Below are positions 31,258 to 43,078 of a stretch of 64,000 bases of DNA, piece by piece (within the stretch, counting starts at the first letter, position 1; each line of letters begins with the position of its first letter). The stretch comes from Morinoia aosen (taxonomy: Eukaryota > Arthropoda > Malacostraca > Amphipoda > Talitridae): the NCBI GenBank assembly GCA_030386875.1, contig CM059566.1:39034068-39098067 (forward strand). Direction: 5' to 3'. Under the pieces are notes generated by a model, which had not been told where the DNA came from, did no database searches, and saw nothing but the letters and a program-made list of their open reading frames with translations. A program made the translations under genes and the position numbers.

Positions 31258-32763
31258 GAAATTTCTATTTTCAAACAGCGGTAGAAAATTTGTGCCTTCG
31301 AATATTGAGGGAACCAGTCCGCACGTTCACTCGTTTTCCGGAAACGCTCTCTTCCGGTACATTAGGTATTTAAACTCTGCGAGCTGAGTAGAGGCCGCCA
31401 GTTGTGTTGAAGTAGTGTGTAGACTCCAGAGAAGGAAATGTAAGTAAAGAGTGCTAAATATTAAGTGCATTGGGTCCCTATAGATGTCTGTTTTGTGTCT
31501 CCTACTAGACAGTGAATTCTTAGGTCCTAGAAAAGCTAAAAGATTTCAGGGGATGTTAGAATGTGTGCTGTCACAGTTTTTCTGTTTGTGCTTTTACAAT
31601 TCTAGATACTGATTCTTCATTCGCGGTGCCAATATAATGTAATGCTGTGTTTACCTATTTGTACCTGGCTCAAATTGTCTAGTGGTATTGCCCTGTGTTG
31701 GACAGGGTTGTGAGACTTTCTTGCAAACACTCAGTCATGTTTTGATTATATTGTTGAGCCTGATTTGTTCTGTGCCTGTCAGTGCTACTTAATTTATTTG
31801 CTGGAATTCACAGCTGGATTCATTGTGCTCAGTTGTTGATTTGATCTAAGCACATTGCATTATATAGATCCTTGTTATCATTCACGATTAATGTTAGTGG
31901 ATTTAAACTCTGGTATTTGGACTCTAGAATTGTGTAATTCCTCACTCAAGTTGCTATTTTACCAGTCTGTAGAGTGTGGTGGTTTTTGCCTATTTTTATT
32001 TGTGTGATTTTTACTGTGCTGCGGATATTTTATATTGCCTGGTTGATGATGTGTTCATGCCTGTTAGGTAACTATTTACTTGTTCAGAGGTGTCTAAGTG
32101 TGCCCCCTTGTTCACTTATTAACCACCTTTATAGATGGGTGTGTTTTAACTATGCCCAGGTGGTACTATAGATTGATAGACTTTTGTGACTAGTCATGTG
32201 AGTCAGAAACAACTCAAGTTGTCAGGCACTGTTTACGTAGGAATAGCTGTGTAACTTTAGTTCAGCGTCTACCGGGTTGGACATGCATTTTTATATGGGA
32301 ATAGCCGTGTAACTTCAATTCAGCATCTACCTGGTTGGACATTAGTGTGTAGAGCCTACTGCCTGACCTTAGTATTTAATTAGGGCCTCATTAGGTTGAC
32401 TGGTTATATCTGATTGTGCCATTGGGATGCTCGTATGAAAATTGTACTAAGTCTCGCCAATGATTTGGGTGTTGAATGAGCCGCTGAAGTATTACCCGTG
32501 TTCTCTGAATTAGATTTTCTTGTGCCAGTGATGCAGTCCTGCCCCAATTTTTGCGTCCTTATTTTCTGGTTTGCCCTCTGAATCACTTTTAGATATGCAA
32601 TCTCTAAAAACTGTATATTTTTTGTATTACTTTTGTGCTAACTAGACCTTTCTATTTCAGGAAAATTTATGTACAATAAATGGCTGCTTAAGACAAGTTT
32701 TGCATCATCCGTGGACTTTTCTGAACCTTCCCCTCGTCGATAGAAACTGTTGAGGCAGTCACA
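31234..32763 (+). repeat. BEL 3' LTR
   Basis: This LTR has the same length as the 5' LTR and differs at two positions that I could find. It contains the stop codon of the polyprotein (TAG, 31255-31257) and the poly(A) signal AATAAA at 32675-32680. Confidence 0.95.
32675..32680 (+). terminator. Poly(A) signal of BEL
   Basis: AATAAA lies 83 bp before the end of the 3' LTR and is the only canonical hexamer I found near its end. It probably directs 3' end formation of the element's RNA. Confidence 0.6.
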
Positions 32764-33880
32764 CCTAATATTGATAAAATAAATTATATTACATTCTCAT
32801 ACAAGAAAGATGTATCTCTTCCATGCATTAAAATTGGCGAAGGTGAAATCGAAGAAACCAACTCATGTAAGTTTCTGGGCATCATAGTAGATAAATATCT
32901 GACCTTCAAAGAGCACATCACTCATATTAGTTCTAAATTATCAAAATCCATCGGAATCCTGAATAAAGTAAAAAATTTTCTGCCTGAAACAGCTTTACAA
33001 ATGCTCTACCGAACGCTTATTTCTCCATACTTGCAATACGGAATAGAAGCGTGGCACGGAACTGATAAAAATAAAACCAACAAAATTTTTACTCTGCAGA
33101 AAAGAGCTGTCAGAGCGGTAAAGAACCTAGAATATAATGCTCACACAAATGATTCTTTCAAAAATTTACAAATACTTAAACTTTCGGATCTCTACAAAAT
33201 CTCCATCTGTAATTTCATTTACAAAACACTAAGAAATGATGGCGACAATAGCCTAAGACAATTATTGACTGCGTAAACTGGTCATCACAACCATTTAACC
33301 CGAAATAGAAGTAAATTCATGCTTCCTTATTACTCAAAGGCTCGGTCACAACACAGTATCCTCTTCGTTGGAACTAAAACTTGGAACTCAATACCTGCGG
33401 AGATCCGTGAAAGTAATTCTTATAAGGTATTCAAATAAAAATCTCGAGTCTCACTTCCTATAAGATTACTAGTCGTGTAAGATCACAGAGTCAAACCTTG
33501 TCCCCTACATAACTGGTCCTAATAATGTAATTTGCCTTGGTTAATTTCGCCGATCTTCAGTCTGTTCTTGAATTGTTTGTCGAATATACTGATAAATCTA
33601 GTCCATATGAACTATATTGTGAAATGAAGTATCTAATTTCGAGTTAATTATCTCATTGATCAGTCTAATGCGTCTCTAGTTTAAGTGAATTAGGTTAAAC
33701 ATTATTGTACTCCTATGACTAACCTTGAGGGTAGGATGCACTAGAAGTCACTGAACTTATTCGGGCCCACAGGTAGCTATACTCAAATTTGACCATTGTA
33801 CTAAACTTAAAAAACATTTTATCTCTGTATCACCTGTGGTAAATAAATTGTTTAAAAAGCATTTTCGTTCTAGGTAAATA

Positions 33881-36004
33881 TGAGCGAGTTACCTGCATCT
33901 GCATCGTGTCCCACCATGCCAATAAGTTACGTACGGTATGCATAAATGTCGTGCAAAGTGGCAGTGTACGAGAGCACATCACAGAAACCCGATGATGGTG
34001 ATGGTATCATTAGAGGCGGTGTGGTAGGTGTTGTGCAGGTTGTACGCTGCGTCGCTGTCACGGCAGTTTCGTAGATCCCGGGATTTGCGACGCTGAAATC
34101 TACCAAGATTGTGTGCAACGTCCCGTCTTACGGGTAGTCATCTGGAGGAGAGGCAGAAAATTATGATAAATGAAGAAAAATTTCAGCTTATCGTAAAAGT
34201 TTTCTATCAGGAACGACTATCTTTGTGGAAAGAATTACCTAATAAAATAACCAAATGACGTCGGCTTATCATATCAAATGTTCTCTTTGAGAAACGAATG
34301 TATCTTTGTGGAAAGAAGTACCACAAAGTAAGGGTACCCCCTTATGTAATTTTTGAGCGATATTTTGCGGAAAAAACGTGTGTTTTATCAATTTCTATTA
34401 CAAATAGAGTGAATTTCTCGCATTCAATAGTCAAAATGAGTTCGTTAGAACCGTTCTGACACGATTTTTTGAACATATCACGAAGTTAGTTTTGTAAGGA
34501 ACTACCTCGACACATTTGATTTAGCAGCTGCTTCGAAGCTGAAAAGATTAAAAATACAAGGACACAAAGGTTCCAAAATTATTTTTTTTGTTGCCTCTCA
34601 ACGCCGAGGAAGAATCTTAATATTGGCAGGGCAATTGGTGCTTAAACGAACGCAATACGGCTATTACCAATTCATAATATTAGGTTTTAAAAAGGACAAG
34701 TTTGTCCCCAAGTATTTTATTTATTTATTTATTCATTCATTCAGGTTAAAACACACATAATTTGAAGTGGTTTAAAATTGGGGTGTCAGGCAAAGACGGT
34801 CTATAGGCGCAGGAAAGAAGACTCGGGTGCAGCTCTCGGTTTCAGGGCAAAACAGCACCAGCAAATACGGTCGACACAACGCACCAACGGAACTTCAATG
34901 TGCCAGCTTATCCCTAGCACTTCAGGATGACAGAAGAACCGTTTGCGCAAAACTGTGTGGGGTATTTCCGTCCACACAATCTAGGAGTAAATGAAAGATG
35001 GAACAAGGAAAATTAGTTTTTATTATTCAAGAATCCCATGCAGCAACGGCTGGGGGAAAAGTTAACAGTTTAACAGCCAGCTCTAATCAGAGGCTGGCAA
35101 CAAATTTTATAAGATTAAAAACTATTGAAACGGGGCGTCCAATAGTTAAACGTTTATTACGGCCTTGACCGATCTCGATAAAAGTTAGTTTATTTAGTTT
35201 TAAAAGGTTAAAAGTTGTCCTTGTGCGTAAATTTCCTTTTCATACGGGCAAAACTCCTCAGAAACGCAGGTCGTCGCCCAAATGCGATAGGGCTCCAAAA
35301 GCAGCTTATGCTGAGCAGTCGACACGTTGAAGCTTATAATCTTAACTCGCCGGCGATCACCAATCTTGGGCCACCCAGCAGGCGGAAAGATGCAGACACG
35401 CAGGAGACATCCTCTGGGACTGCCCGCACGTCGTCGTACGTCTCCGCAGCAACGAACTTAAGCGAATAACGCCTGTGCCACACGGTGCAATACGTCACAG
35501 CTGCAGTTGAGACAGCGGTCCCCCTCGTGACGTGACGGAAACACGTGCCGGTGGCGGAAAATTCAAGGGCCACGACGACACCGCAGGTCTGATAAAAAAA
35601 CTTAAATGAATACAAGACAAAATTATCAAACCACCAACCTCTCAAATTTAACAAGATAAATTGCAACGGTTTGCGAGATAAGTTCACATATTCCTATCAA
35701 CCTAAGTAAGCGCAGTTGCGAGCGGTAAATAGACACCGGAGAATGCAGTACAGGCCCGCTCGTCACGCAGAATGCCAGTATACTGCGTGAAGACATGGGT
35801 TTCATAAGACAAATCGTTGCGAGAAGATTAGTTAGTAGCGTTTGTCAAATAATAAATGTAGCAATGCAAATTTCACAATACACACAATTGGTTTTAAACG
35901 GAAGAATGAGCACACCTGAACTTTATGGTTCGTCCAGTGTTGAGACTTTGATGCGAACGAGTAGATAAGGTTAAGATAAAAGTTAAGTTCAAGGTTAAGT
36001 TATA
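33881..36004. other. Unassigned sequence
   Basis: No recognised gene. A TTTA/TTCA microsatellite lies at about 34715-34744. GC-richer stretches near 34.8 and 35.4 kb hold short open frames on both strands without known similarity. The sequence may be an old element, because short blocks (for example AAAGTTGTCC) recur near 40.2 kb, but I could not align them with confidence. Confidence 0.4.
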
Positions 36005-36571
36005 CAGGGTGGGCTAAAGGTATGAACGAGTTTTGATGGGCTGCCGCTCGGCCTGGGGGGGAGGTGGAGAAACGGGAGGGGTTTCGTTGTTGCTGCGTGA
36101 GAGTCTAGTTTTCAGTAGCAGCCATGATATGGACGGGAGAGCATCGCGGGTTTGCTGTGGCGAGATTGAGGCAAGTGTTCCCCCTGCGCCTAGTCTCGGT
36201 GAGGGGTGACGTGAAGTGGCCTGCGCGCTCACCAGGTTTGAGCATTTGTGACTTTTTCCTGTGGGGGGTACATAAAGGAAAAGGTTTTTAAACATCGTCC
36301 ACATACCGTGGAAGAACTTAAGGACAGAATCAGAGAGGAACTTGCGGCAATACCCATCGAAATGTGCAGAAGAGCGGTTCAAAACTTCAGAACTCGTCTT
36401 CAGAAGTGCATCGCGGCTGACGGCCAGCACCTACGCGATATCATCTTTAAAACTTGAGATAACAAACTAGATTTTGTACTGCATTAAACAATATATAAAT
36501 AAATACTGCAAGTTGAATGGTTCTCCTTTTACATTCCTTTATAACCGGTTCATGCCTTTAGCACCACCCTT
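36005..36571 (+). mobile_element. Internally deleted mariner-type transposon, 567 bp
   Basis: The ends are inverted repeats: CAGGGTGGGCTAAAGGTATG at the left, matched by CATGCCTTTAGCACCACCCTT at the right. They lie between TA dinucleotides (36003-36004 and 36572-36573), the target duplication of Tc1/mariner elements. Inside are both ends of a transposase gene. MIWTGEHRGFAVAR at about 36127 resembles the helix-turn-helix start. VKWPARSPGLS-DFFLWG and HTVEELKDRIREELAAIP from about 36215 to the stop at 36456-36458 form the C-terminus. The middle, with the first two catalytic aspartates, is missing, so the copy is non-autonomous. Confidence 0.82.
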
Positions 36572-36573
36572 TA

Positions 36574-39000
36574 TTACCGGACTTACAATCAAGAAGATAG
36601 TCAGAGGCAAGGAAGGAGCTCAAATTTAGAGGAGTTACAGACACCCCTATATTAGCTTGAGCTCTCAACCGAAAGTTAATTAGTCGTTAAAGTGGTAAGT
36701 TAAAGTGGTCACCGAGGCAACCCTTAAGTAATTTCAAGTAAAATAATTAAGCGAAAGCCGGCAATAGGAAAGATTCAATCGCACACACAGGCACACAATA
36801 ATAATGAGAATGAAGGTCAGAAGCCTAATAAACAGACGAGACGGCGGTGACGGGTAGACGTGGGTCCCAAGAACGTAGAAGGCGGTGACGTGTAGACCCA
36901 AGAACGCACAGGTGATGGCACAAGCCGGTAATATCGATTCACGATTTAGAAAGTACGTAAAAGGCTCGTAACGGAACCGTTAAAAGGCACAAAGGACTTT
37001 ACACATTCGGGGGTTGAGGAATGCGACTAACACGAATTAAGGCAGTAAAACGTGGTAAAGCGAACAGTGAAATTCAAAAGTATCAAGGTTTGAAATGTAT
37101 CAAGTTAAAAAATATCAATGTATCTGCCTGTCTCCGCCCTGCGATCTCCGACCTTACTGCCGGGCTGCCTCGCTGGAACTCCTAAGGTTCCAAACTTGAA
37201 GCGCCACTCAGGCTATTCTGGAGAGGTTTGTGAGGGAAATCATCACAACTGACGATATTCGACAGAAGCCGGCACGGCACCAGTGTTACAACCATAGAGG
37301 GCAAGAGCAGCCAAACTGCGACTAAAGCCTCCAGTCTCCTCAGAGCCGTAAATAAAAATGAAGACATGTACACAAATATATTTGAACGAAGGAATGTTAT
37401 TGAGCAGAGCTAATGAAAGAGTTTAAAATGAATATAGCAGCTAACTGTCATAGTAATTTACCTAGTATCGGCTACAGCTGTCCCACAAGATGGCGTAACT
37501 CGCTATTTAAGTTGAGAAGCACAAACTGCGCATTGCGACGCAGTGCCAATTAGAGAGACTGAAAAATAAGCACAGGGGAAGAACAAAATTTACCACCCTG
37601 GTAAATGGGTACAACGATTTAGTTTAAGAAATCGGCAAATATTAGATATGTAGCAATCGCTACACAAGCGTAAGAATTATAAATTTTCCCATTCGCACTT
37701 AAATTAATTATTAGCATTAAAAATCTTACTCTAATTTATTATTAATTATTTTCTACTTCTAATTCGTAATCCTTAAAGTTTTTGTGCAAAAAGCATAAAA
37801 TTAAAGTCACGATTGACATGTTCGTGTTTCAAGCCTCTGAATCTGGCAGCACTGTGCGTTGGCGTCTCTTTGAAACACATTCTCTCGTGCATCTAGCTCG
37901 TGCATACCGCGTTCGTGTAAGTGAAGATATTTAGTGTTTAAATAAGAAGAAGTAACCTGGTAATGTATACAAGTGTAAATTCCCTGTGTGCATGTTGATT
38001 AACTTAAGGATCTGTTCATCGTCGTGAATTAAGGATGAACTTAAAAATAGTGCTAAAACTCTTAGACTGGCATGTGTATTTCGAATGCTACCTCAACGTG
38101 AAATAGCGTAAACATTTGCGTGTCATGTTTCATTTCTTGTCGAATTTTCATTATTACTATTATATTCAACTACGTTCACCTTTGCCTCACTAACAAAGTT
38201 CGACATTTTACGCTGCCATATTAATTCAAGACCCGTTTACGAATACGGTCGTTAGAGCACGACGGCGTCTCCGTGGATAGCGTCTTTGTTCCCGCTTTCT
38301 TTGTTTTCCCAAAATGGCGAGCACATGCTGCCGACTCTTGTCATTTAAAATTCGTACTTTTTGTACGCGGGATAGTATTTCTTTTTCACAACATAAAGTA
38401 CAGTAGTTTTCTGAATTGTGTATAGCGTGAAATTATTAATTGGGAAATGTCTTTTAATAATTTCGTACGTTTATAAATTACGAAGATTATTCATGTATAT
38501 GCCTGCTAAAGTTTTTTAGTTTTCTTCATTTTTATAACTCCTTAAATCTTGCGTTAATCGCATTTATTTCAATATAAATCACCATCATCAAATTAAAATC
38601 GAATTTCTCTTATGTTTGGGGCAGAAATACATATTAGCATCTGCCATCGTAAATGAGTACTTCTCGCATAAGAATACTTCGTGAAGGCGCAAGGTTTATT
38701 GCAAATGGCGACGCTTGAAACCGCCGGGTTAATCGTCTGATTTTCATGCTTTCGTTTTTGCGCATATTTCCTTTCTGTGCAAGCAAAACGTTTAGTGTTT
38801 CTCTTTTTATTGTGGAGATTATTCCTTAATTTTTTATTATTGCAAATGATATTTATCCGTGATTTTCAGTAGGATTTATAGCCATGAAAGTAGGATTCCT
38901 TTTCTCTGTTAATTCTTGTACGGAAATAGGGATGTTTCTAGAGCACTGAACAAGTGTAATTCTCATTATTACGCAAATTTTTGCCGTGTTATGTCTTTTC
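36574..39000. other. Unassigned sequence with promoter-like patches
   Basis: No coding region is recognised. Two patches look like start regions of host transcripts: AAGATGGCG at about 37487, and 38300-38360 with AAAATGGCGAG. This motif is common at housekeeping promoters, but nothing confirms initiation here. The sequence between 37.8 and 38.0 kb is GC-balanced and might be a 5' UTR exon of a downstream gene. Confidence 0.3.
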
Positions 39001-39009
39001 GAGGTTTCA

Positions 39010-39710
39010 TGAATCTGGTGTTATGAAATCACGACTTTTTTTCCAAAACTCCACCAATTTAACCTCCTTGATTGCTGTCCTGCAGATTCCTGCAAAAGTT
39101 GCAGTCTCTTGATATTTTCATGATATTCCGTAGATCTTGTGTTTACTGGCATGTAGTTTCGGTAATGAATAACGATTGTCATTACCGGAAAGTCTTTAAC
39201 CTCATGTTCTGATATTCCAGCCAAAGGCATTTGTGAACAAGTTGCCAGTTACAAAAGAATCTGTCCTATCTCCTTGAGCTTGCCAAAAGTGAGAATCCTT
39301 AAAGTAGCTCGTGTCGGATCTGTAGAATTTCTCAGTGATGTTCTGCGATGTGGGAGTTTTATCATGTACGATGTTGGGGACTGTCAGTGGGGGAATTTTC
39401 CTTGATGTCTCCTTGGACTGCTCATCCAGCGTTTGGACTCTTTGCAGGACCTCAACGTCATCGCCACACACCACACACAGTCTCCCTGGGCCGCTTTTGG
39501 GGACTTCTACTTGGATTAGTTTTGGTCCTTTGTTTTGGGCCTGATAGACCTCAGTCACCAGCTATTCCCCTTGCAATTCACATGGGTTATTTTTGAAGCT
39601 AGTAAGCCTAAGATTCCATCCCCGGCTAACTAAACTACCTGCTTCGACCTTGATAACTCGCTTGTCCAGTTTGGGGATAGAGAACGCTGATACCTTAACG
39701 TGCCACCACC
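39010..39710 (-). pseudogene. Unrecognised protein-coding remnant or exon
   Basis: On the minus strand a frame from about 39700 to 39202 reads KVSAFSIPKLDKRVIKVEAG and later EVYQAQNKGPKLIQVEVPKS, with a CVVCGDD zinc-ribbon-like motif. It has one TAG near 39562. A second frame (39230-39021) carries on with EHEVKDFPVMTIVIHYRNY after a frameshift near 39215. The amino-acid composition looks like a real protein rather than random sequence. I do not recognise the family. It could be a processed pseudogene, a decayed element protein, or an exon beginning after an AATAG acceptor at about 39555. Confidence 0.35.
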
Positions 39711-41539
39711 ACACGTCACGAGTCATTCCAAAGTCTGATAAATTGGGCCGCTAAAATCAACTCCAAACACACACCCTCACTGTCGACGTCGTCACTAGCC
39801 GGTGCCTCTTCGCCTGCACGGACTGCGAACCTCGCCAGCCAAGTCGTCAGTAACTCAAGACTCGCCAGACCGCCGGCGGGTCCTCTCCGGCTTCCTTCCA
39901 ATATATACCAAAAGCTGAGTTCCAGAGTGCCTTATTATCCTTTCTCATGGTTTACTCCCAAATGCTTATCGAGGTTTGTTAAGGACTGGCTATACCCACG
40001 GCCACACCACAATCCTTACAGATACACGAAAACCAACCTGAAGAATTTTTCCTCCAGTGCGCGTAGCGACTATTAGACGATGGGAGTAAAGGCTATATCG
40101 GAGTCGCAATACAGTTTAATAGTAATAAGAAAAAGCAGAAGCCCAATGGTAGTTGAATAGAAAAGAGATAATAGGTAATAGTAGTTATTATTTTAATAGT
40201 TTATTAGTTTAATAGAGACGGCGGTTCACTGCGATAGGGTAAAGTTGTCCCACTTTTAGAGCATCGAACACGCCTTTTTAGAGGAAAGTTAATTGCTGCT
40301 TTAAACCAGCTTTAATCTTGCAATAACCTAATGAATGAAAGAACCTAAATTTTACACATTCACACGCACAATCAAGCTATGGATTTATCGAGCATGCAGG
40401 AAGAGGGGTTGGAAACGTTAGGCCTGCTACCGTCGCCTAACTCCACGCCACGAGCCGAGCGTGCCTACGCGCCGACGTAACAGGTAACTCCGACCGAGAC
40501 GCAGCCTGAGCCTGACACAAAACCGCCTGGCTACGTGCTTACCTGACACAACCTCCCCTAAAATTTGCTGCTGATGCACGACCTCACCTGCCCAGCAGTT
40601 CACATCAATGGCACAGAATTAAAGTACACAACGAACGAGTCTGTGGGGATTTTTTTCCACACATACATAATTGCAAAAAGATTTTAGCAAAAATTAGAAT
40701 CGAAAACACCAACAAATAGCGACTAAGAATTAGTGGCGCAAACTACGATTTATCGAGAAAATCAACCCATCATTGAGGGGCACAGGAACCTCTATCCCTG
40801 CGTTTCCAGAAAGCGTATGAAAGTTTTATCATACATGTCGGCCTGGCAAGTGATTTGACGTTTAAATTGAACCCAATTAAAATTTTATAAGGGCAATAGT
40901 TTAGAAATTAGAATTGGTGAAAACGAGACTAACCGAGAAAATCAGCAAATTATTTAGGGGACACGGGAAGCTCGCTCCCCGCCCCCCCACGAGGGCGTAA
41001 GAAATGTGTTTTTAACGTACATGAAAATGATTTAAACGTCACTAACATCAATTTGTTACTAATTAAAAAATTTTACGTATCATAGCTCAAAAATTACATT
41101 TTTCTGGGTATTTTAGCGGTTCCTGCGTAGAGTCCCAGTTAGGTTCCCAGAAACGGCTAGCTAGTCATGAGCTTTGCTAACATTAGGCAAGTGTTCTGTA
41201 CGTATATTATGAAAGTATAATAAACCGTTTCTCTGAATAATATTGCAAATAATTAACTTTGATGCACCAGACAGACGCCAATTCAAAGTTGCAACCATGA
41301 GCAAAATCACTCATGATTCAGATTTATCCTAATATTTTTTTCTGCCTCGATATTTACGTAAAGGCTACTTTGTCAACTTTTACGCGACTTGATGTACTGA
41401 CCAGAAACTCTGAAAATTTTTGGAAGGATAAACCATTGTCAATATTTGTTGAAGTTAAATATATCGTAAAAATACTGATATTAGTACTCTTTTAGTAAAT
41501 CTTATTTGATAAAAAGTGTTCGTTTTTCAATTATTTCAG
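39711..41539. other. Unassigned sequence
   Basis: GC-rich patches (39.7-39.9 and 40.4-40.6 kb) alternate with AT-rich ones. No frame, RNA gene or clear repeat boundary is found. Short blocks resemble 34.9-35.2 kb weakly. Confidence 0.4.
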
Positions 41540-41617
41540 TCTTCCTTGAATGATTGAATTTTTTGCAATGAGCGAAAAAAAGGGGAAGGAAATGTCAGCG
41601 TCTGTTTTGGAGAGAAG
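41540..41617 (+). other. Candidate 5' coding exon (MSEKKGKEMSASVLER)
   Basis: An acceptor (CAATTATTTCAG, ending 41539) and a strong donor (AGAAG/GTGAGT at 41617/41618) bound a 78-bp exon. ATG 41568 begins MSEKKGKEMSASVLER, and the exon ends with two bases of the next codon. Joined to an acceptor at CTCCTTAG/TTTTC (61048/61049), the frame would run into the second Tigger-derived gene. Joined to the acceptor at 56718 it would hit a stop at once. No transcript evidence is available. Confidence 0.3.
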
Positions 41618-43078
41618 GTGAGTTTTTATATCGTGTATTATGTTCTCAATTCGTTCGGTTGAGAAGATCAGTGCGTTTAGTATTAGACAGGATTTTAATA
41701 AATTTAATCTTGTGTATTGTTGCCTGTTTAATTTATACTTAATAGCGATAACTCTACGGTCTGATATTCAGACCCCGACTCAACTCTGTTGTAATTATGC
41801 AGGGCAAATTAACCTTCAAATGCGACAGCTTTTCCGCTGTTTAAGACGTCATTTATTATAATGATATTTTTCACAGAAATATTAGTTGTATAATGATTAC
41901 AAAAAATGATAAAAATACGTAGCATTGCAAAAATTCATGGGTTCTTATTAACGGGTTTGCTTGAACTCGATTACTCGACAAGACTGTGTGCGTAGTAACG
42001 AGGTTAGCCACATTATTCGGATCTCGATTAGGTAAAAGTTGTGTTTCAGCTTTTAATAGTGTGTAATACGTATATTAGTGCCTTTTATTTTATTCATACT
42101 AGCTAATTATCATTGAAATTTTAAGCTCAAAACTAAATGAGTTCATTCCATGCTCTAAACTGCTGGTTTGGAAGGTTTTGGTTGTTTTTGAAAATTTTAA
42201 TATTATGCATTTCAGTAATTCTGATGAAATTAAGTAATGATAAAACATGAATAAATGAATAAAGACAGTTTGACAAACTTCAAATATGATGGCATGGATA
42301 AACTTTTCTGAGTAGAAATAGATATACTAGAAATTGCATTGAGATATGGAGAAGTGCATAAGATGATAGGTCTTAACAATCGTATCATAAAATGAGAGTT
42401 AATAAATGGGCTAAAACAGGCTGTATGAGCTGTACTATGTGAATTTGAACAGTGAGGAACAAGCTGACTTGTAGGGTGTAAGCTGAAAAATATCACTGAT
42501 CTATGCTTTCAAATTGTAGTAGAATGATATACTGGTAAATGTGAAGGGATGGTCAGTAATCAATTTTCTACTTTTTGGTGCCTAAACACAGTTAATTAGA
42601 TTGAAATAAACAAGTTTTCTTCTATGCACTTTCCGTCAAAAATAAGTATTTTACGAGTTATAGCGGTAAATGCTTTGACGCAACTCTAGTGTTTGAAGCG
42701 GAAAGAAATTTATCAAGCGCGTCATATGGCAACACTACAATGGACTCTCCCTTCCGACGCGCTTGAATGATCAACACATTTCTGCCATCTAAGACAAAAA
42801 TTAACATACCGCTATAATACATTATTTTTGGGTGATAATTTTTATTGTGTTATTAACTAAAAGTGGTCAATATTGAGTTTAATATTGTCAACGATTTTCA
42901 TAACTTCGTTGCCAAGAATCAATAAAAGAACACGTTTAAAAATGTTTTACAAGAATGAAAAATTATGTTTTACAAGAATGACATTCTGCTCGCTGATGCG
43001 TTATTTTTGAATTATTCAACTTTGAAGTTGGCTTTCGCGTGCCAAAGAAAGCGAGTGTGCCAAGCGGAATTTAATTAA

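Larger units (their letters stand above)
24012..32763 (+). mobile_element. Complete BEL/Pao LTR retrotransposon, 8752 bp
   Basis: The element has two 1530-bp LTRs (24012-25541 and 31234-32763), a single gag-pol frame, a polypurine tract and a 5-bp target duplication (CCTAA). Reading the two LTRs side by side I find two substitutions and no indels (AGAGTCC/AGACTCC near 24200/31423, and AATGAGG/AATTAGG near 25158/32380). This points to a very recent insertion. No env-like frame is present. With an intact polyprotein it is a candidate for current activity. It sits inside the reverse-transcriptase region of an older LINE. Confidence 0.95.
21724..33436 (+). pseudogene. LINE ORF2 (endonuclease and reverse transcriptase), broken and split by BEL
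   Basis: ORF2 nicks target DNA and reverse-transcribes LINE RNA. The endonuclease has LLCWNCRSL, FTESWL, ICGDFNYD and SDLSDHFPVF. The reverse transcriptase has NYRPISVLP, FLDFRKAFDCVDH, GVPQGSVLGPLLF and ILFADDSTL (catalytic DD at about 23890). After KISPN (24011) the frame continues at IDKINYITFSYKK (32769) with the C-terminal CKFLGIIVD and YLQYGIEAWHG blocks. Defects are a TAG at 22198-22200 where the motif GTVYRPP expects Tyr, a frameshift near 23018 compensated near 23102, the 8.75-kb BEL insertion, and a TAA at 33274-33276 before LTRNRSKF. The sequence otherwise reads cleanly, so decay is recent. Confidence 0.88.
19680..33880 (+). mobile_element. Broken non-LTR retrotransposon (jockey/CR1 superfamily, possibly Daphne-like)
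   Basis: This is one LINE with ORF1 (19774-21177), a spacer, then ORF2 (21724-24011 continued at 32769-33436), and a 3' UTR ending near AATAAA at about 33841. It is interrupted by two SINE copies (20061-20352 and 20560-20820) and by the BEL element (24012-32763). Removing these leaves roughly 5 kb, a normal size. ORF2 orders endonuclease before reverse transcriptase, as in the APE-type clades. Both ends are approximate because no target duplication was found. The clade is inferred from reverse-transcriptase motifs and an ORF1 C-terminus resembling the baculovirus FP domain; it needs a phylogeny. Confidence 0.85.

Noticed and set aside
36014-36430. A 138-codon minus-strand frame
   Set aside because: It is antisense to the mariner transposase C-terminus and crosses the internal deletion; no family resemblance.
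34700-41100. Two diverged copies of one large element at 34.7-37.5 kb and 39.7-41.1 kb
   Set aside because: Shared blocks such as AAAGTTGTCC and CTGTGGGG followed by TTTCCACACA are short, and I could not align longer stretches by eye. A local alignment would be needed.
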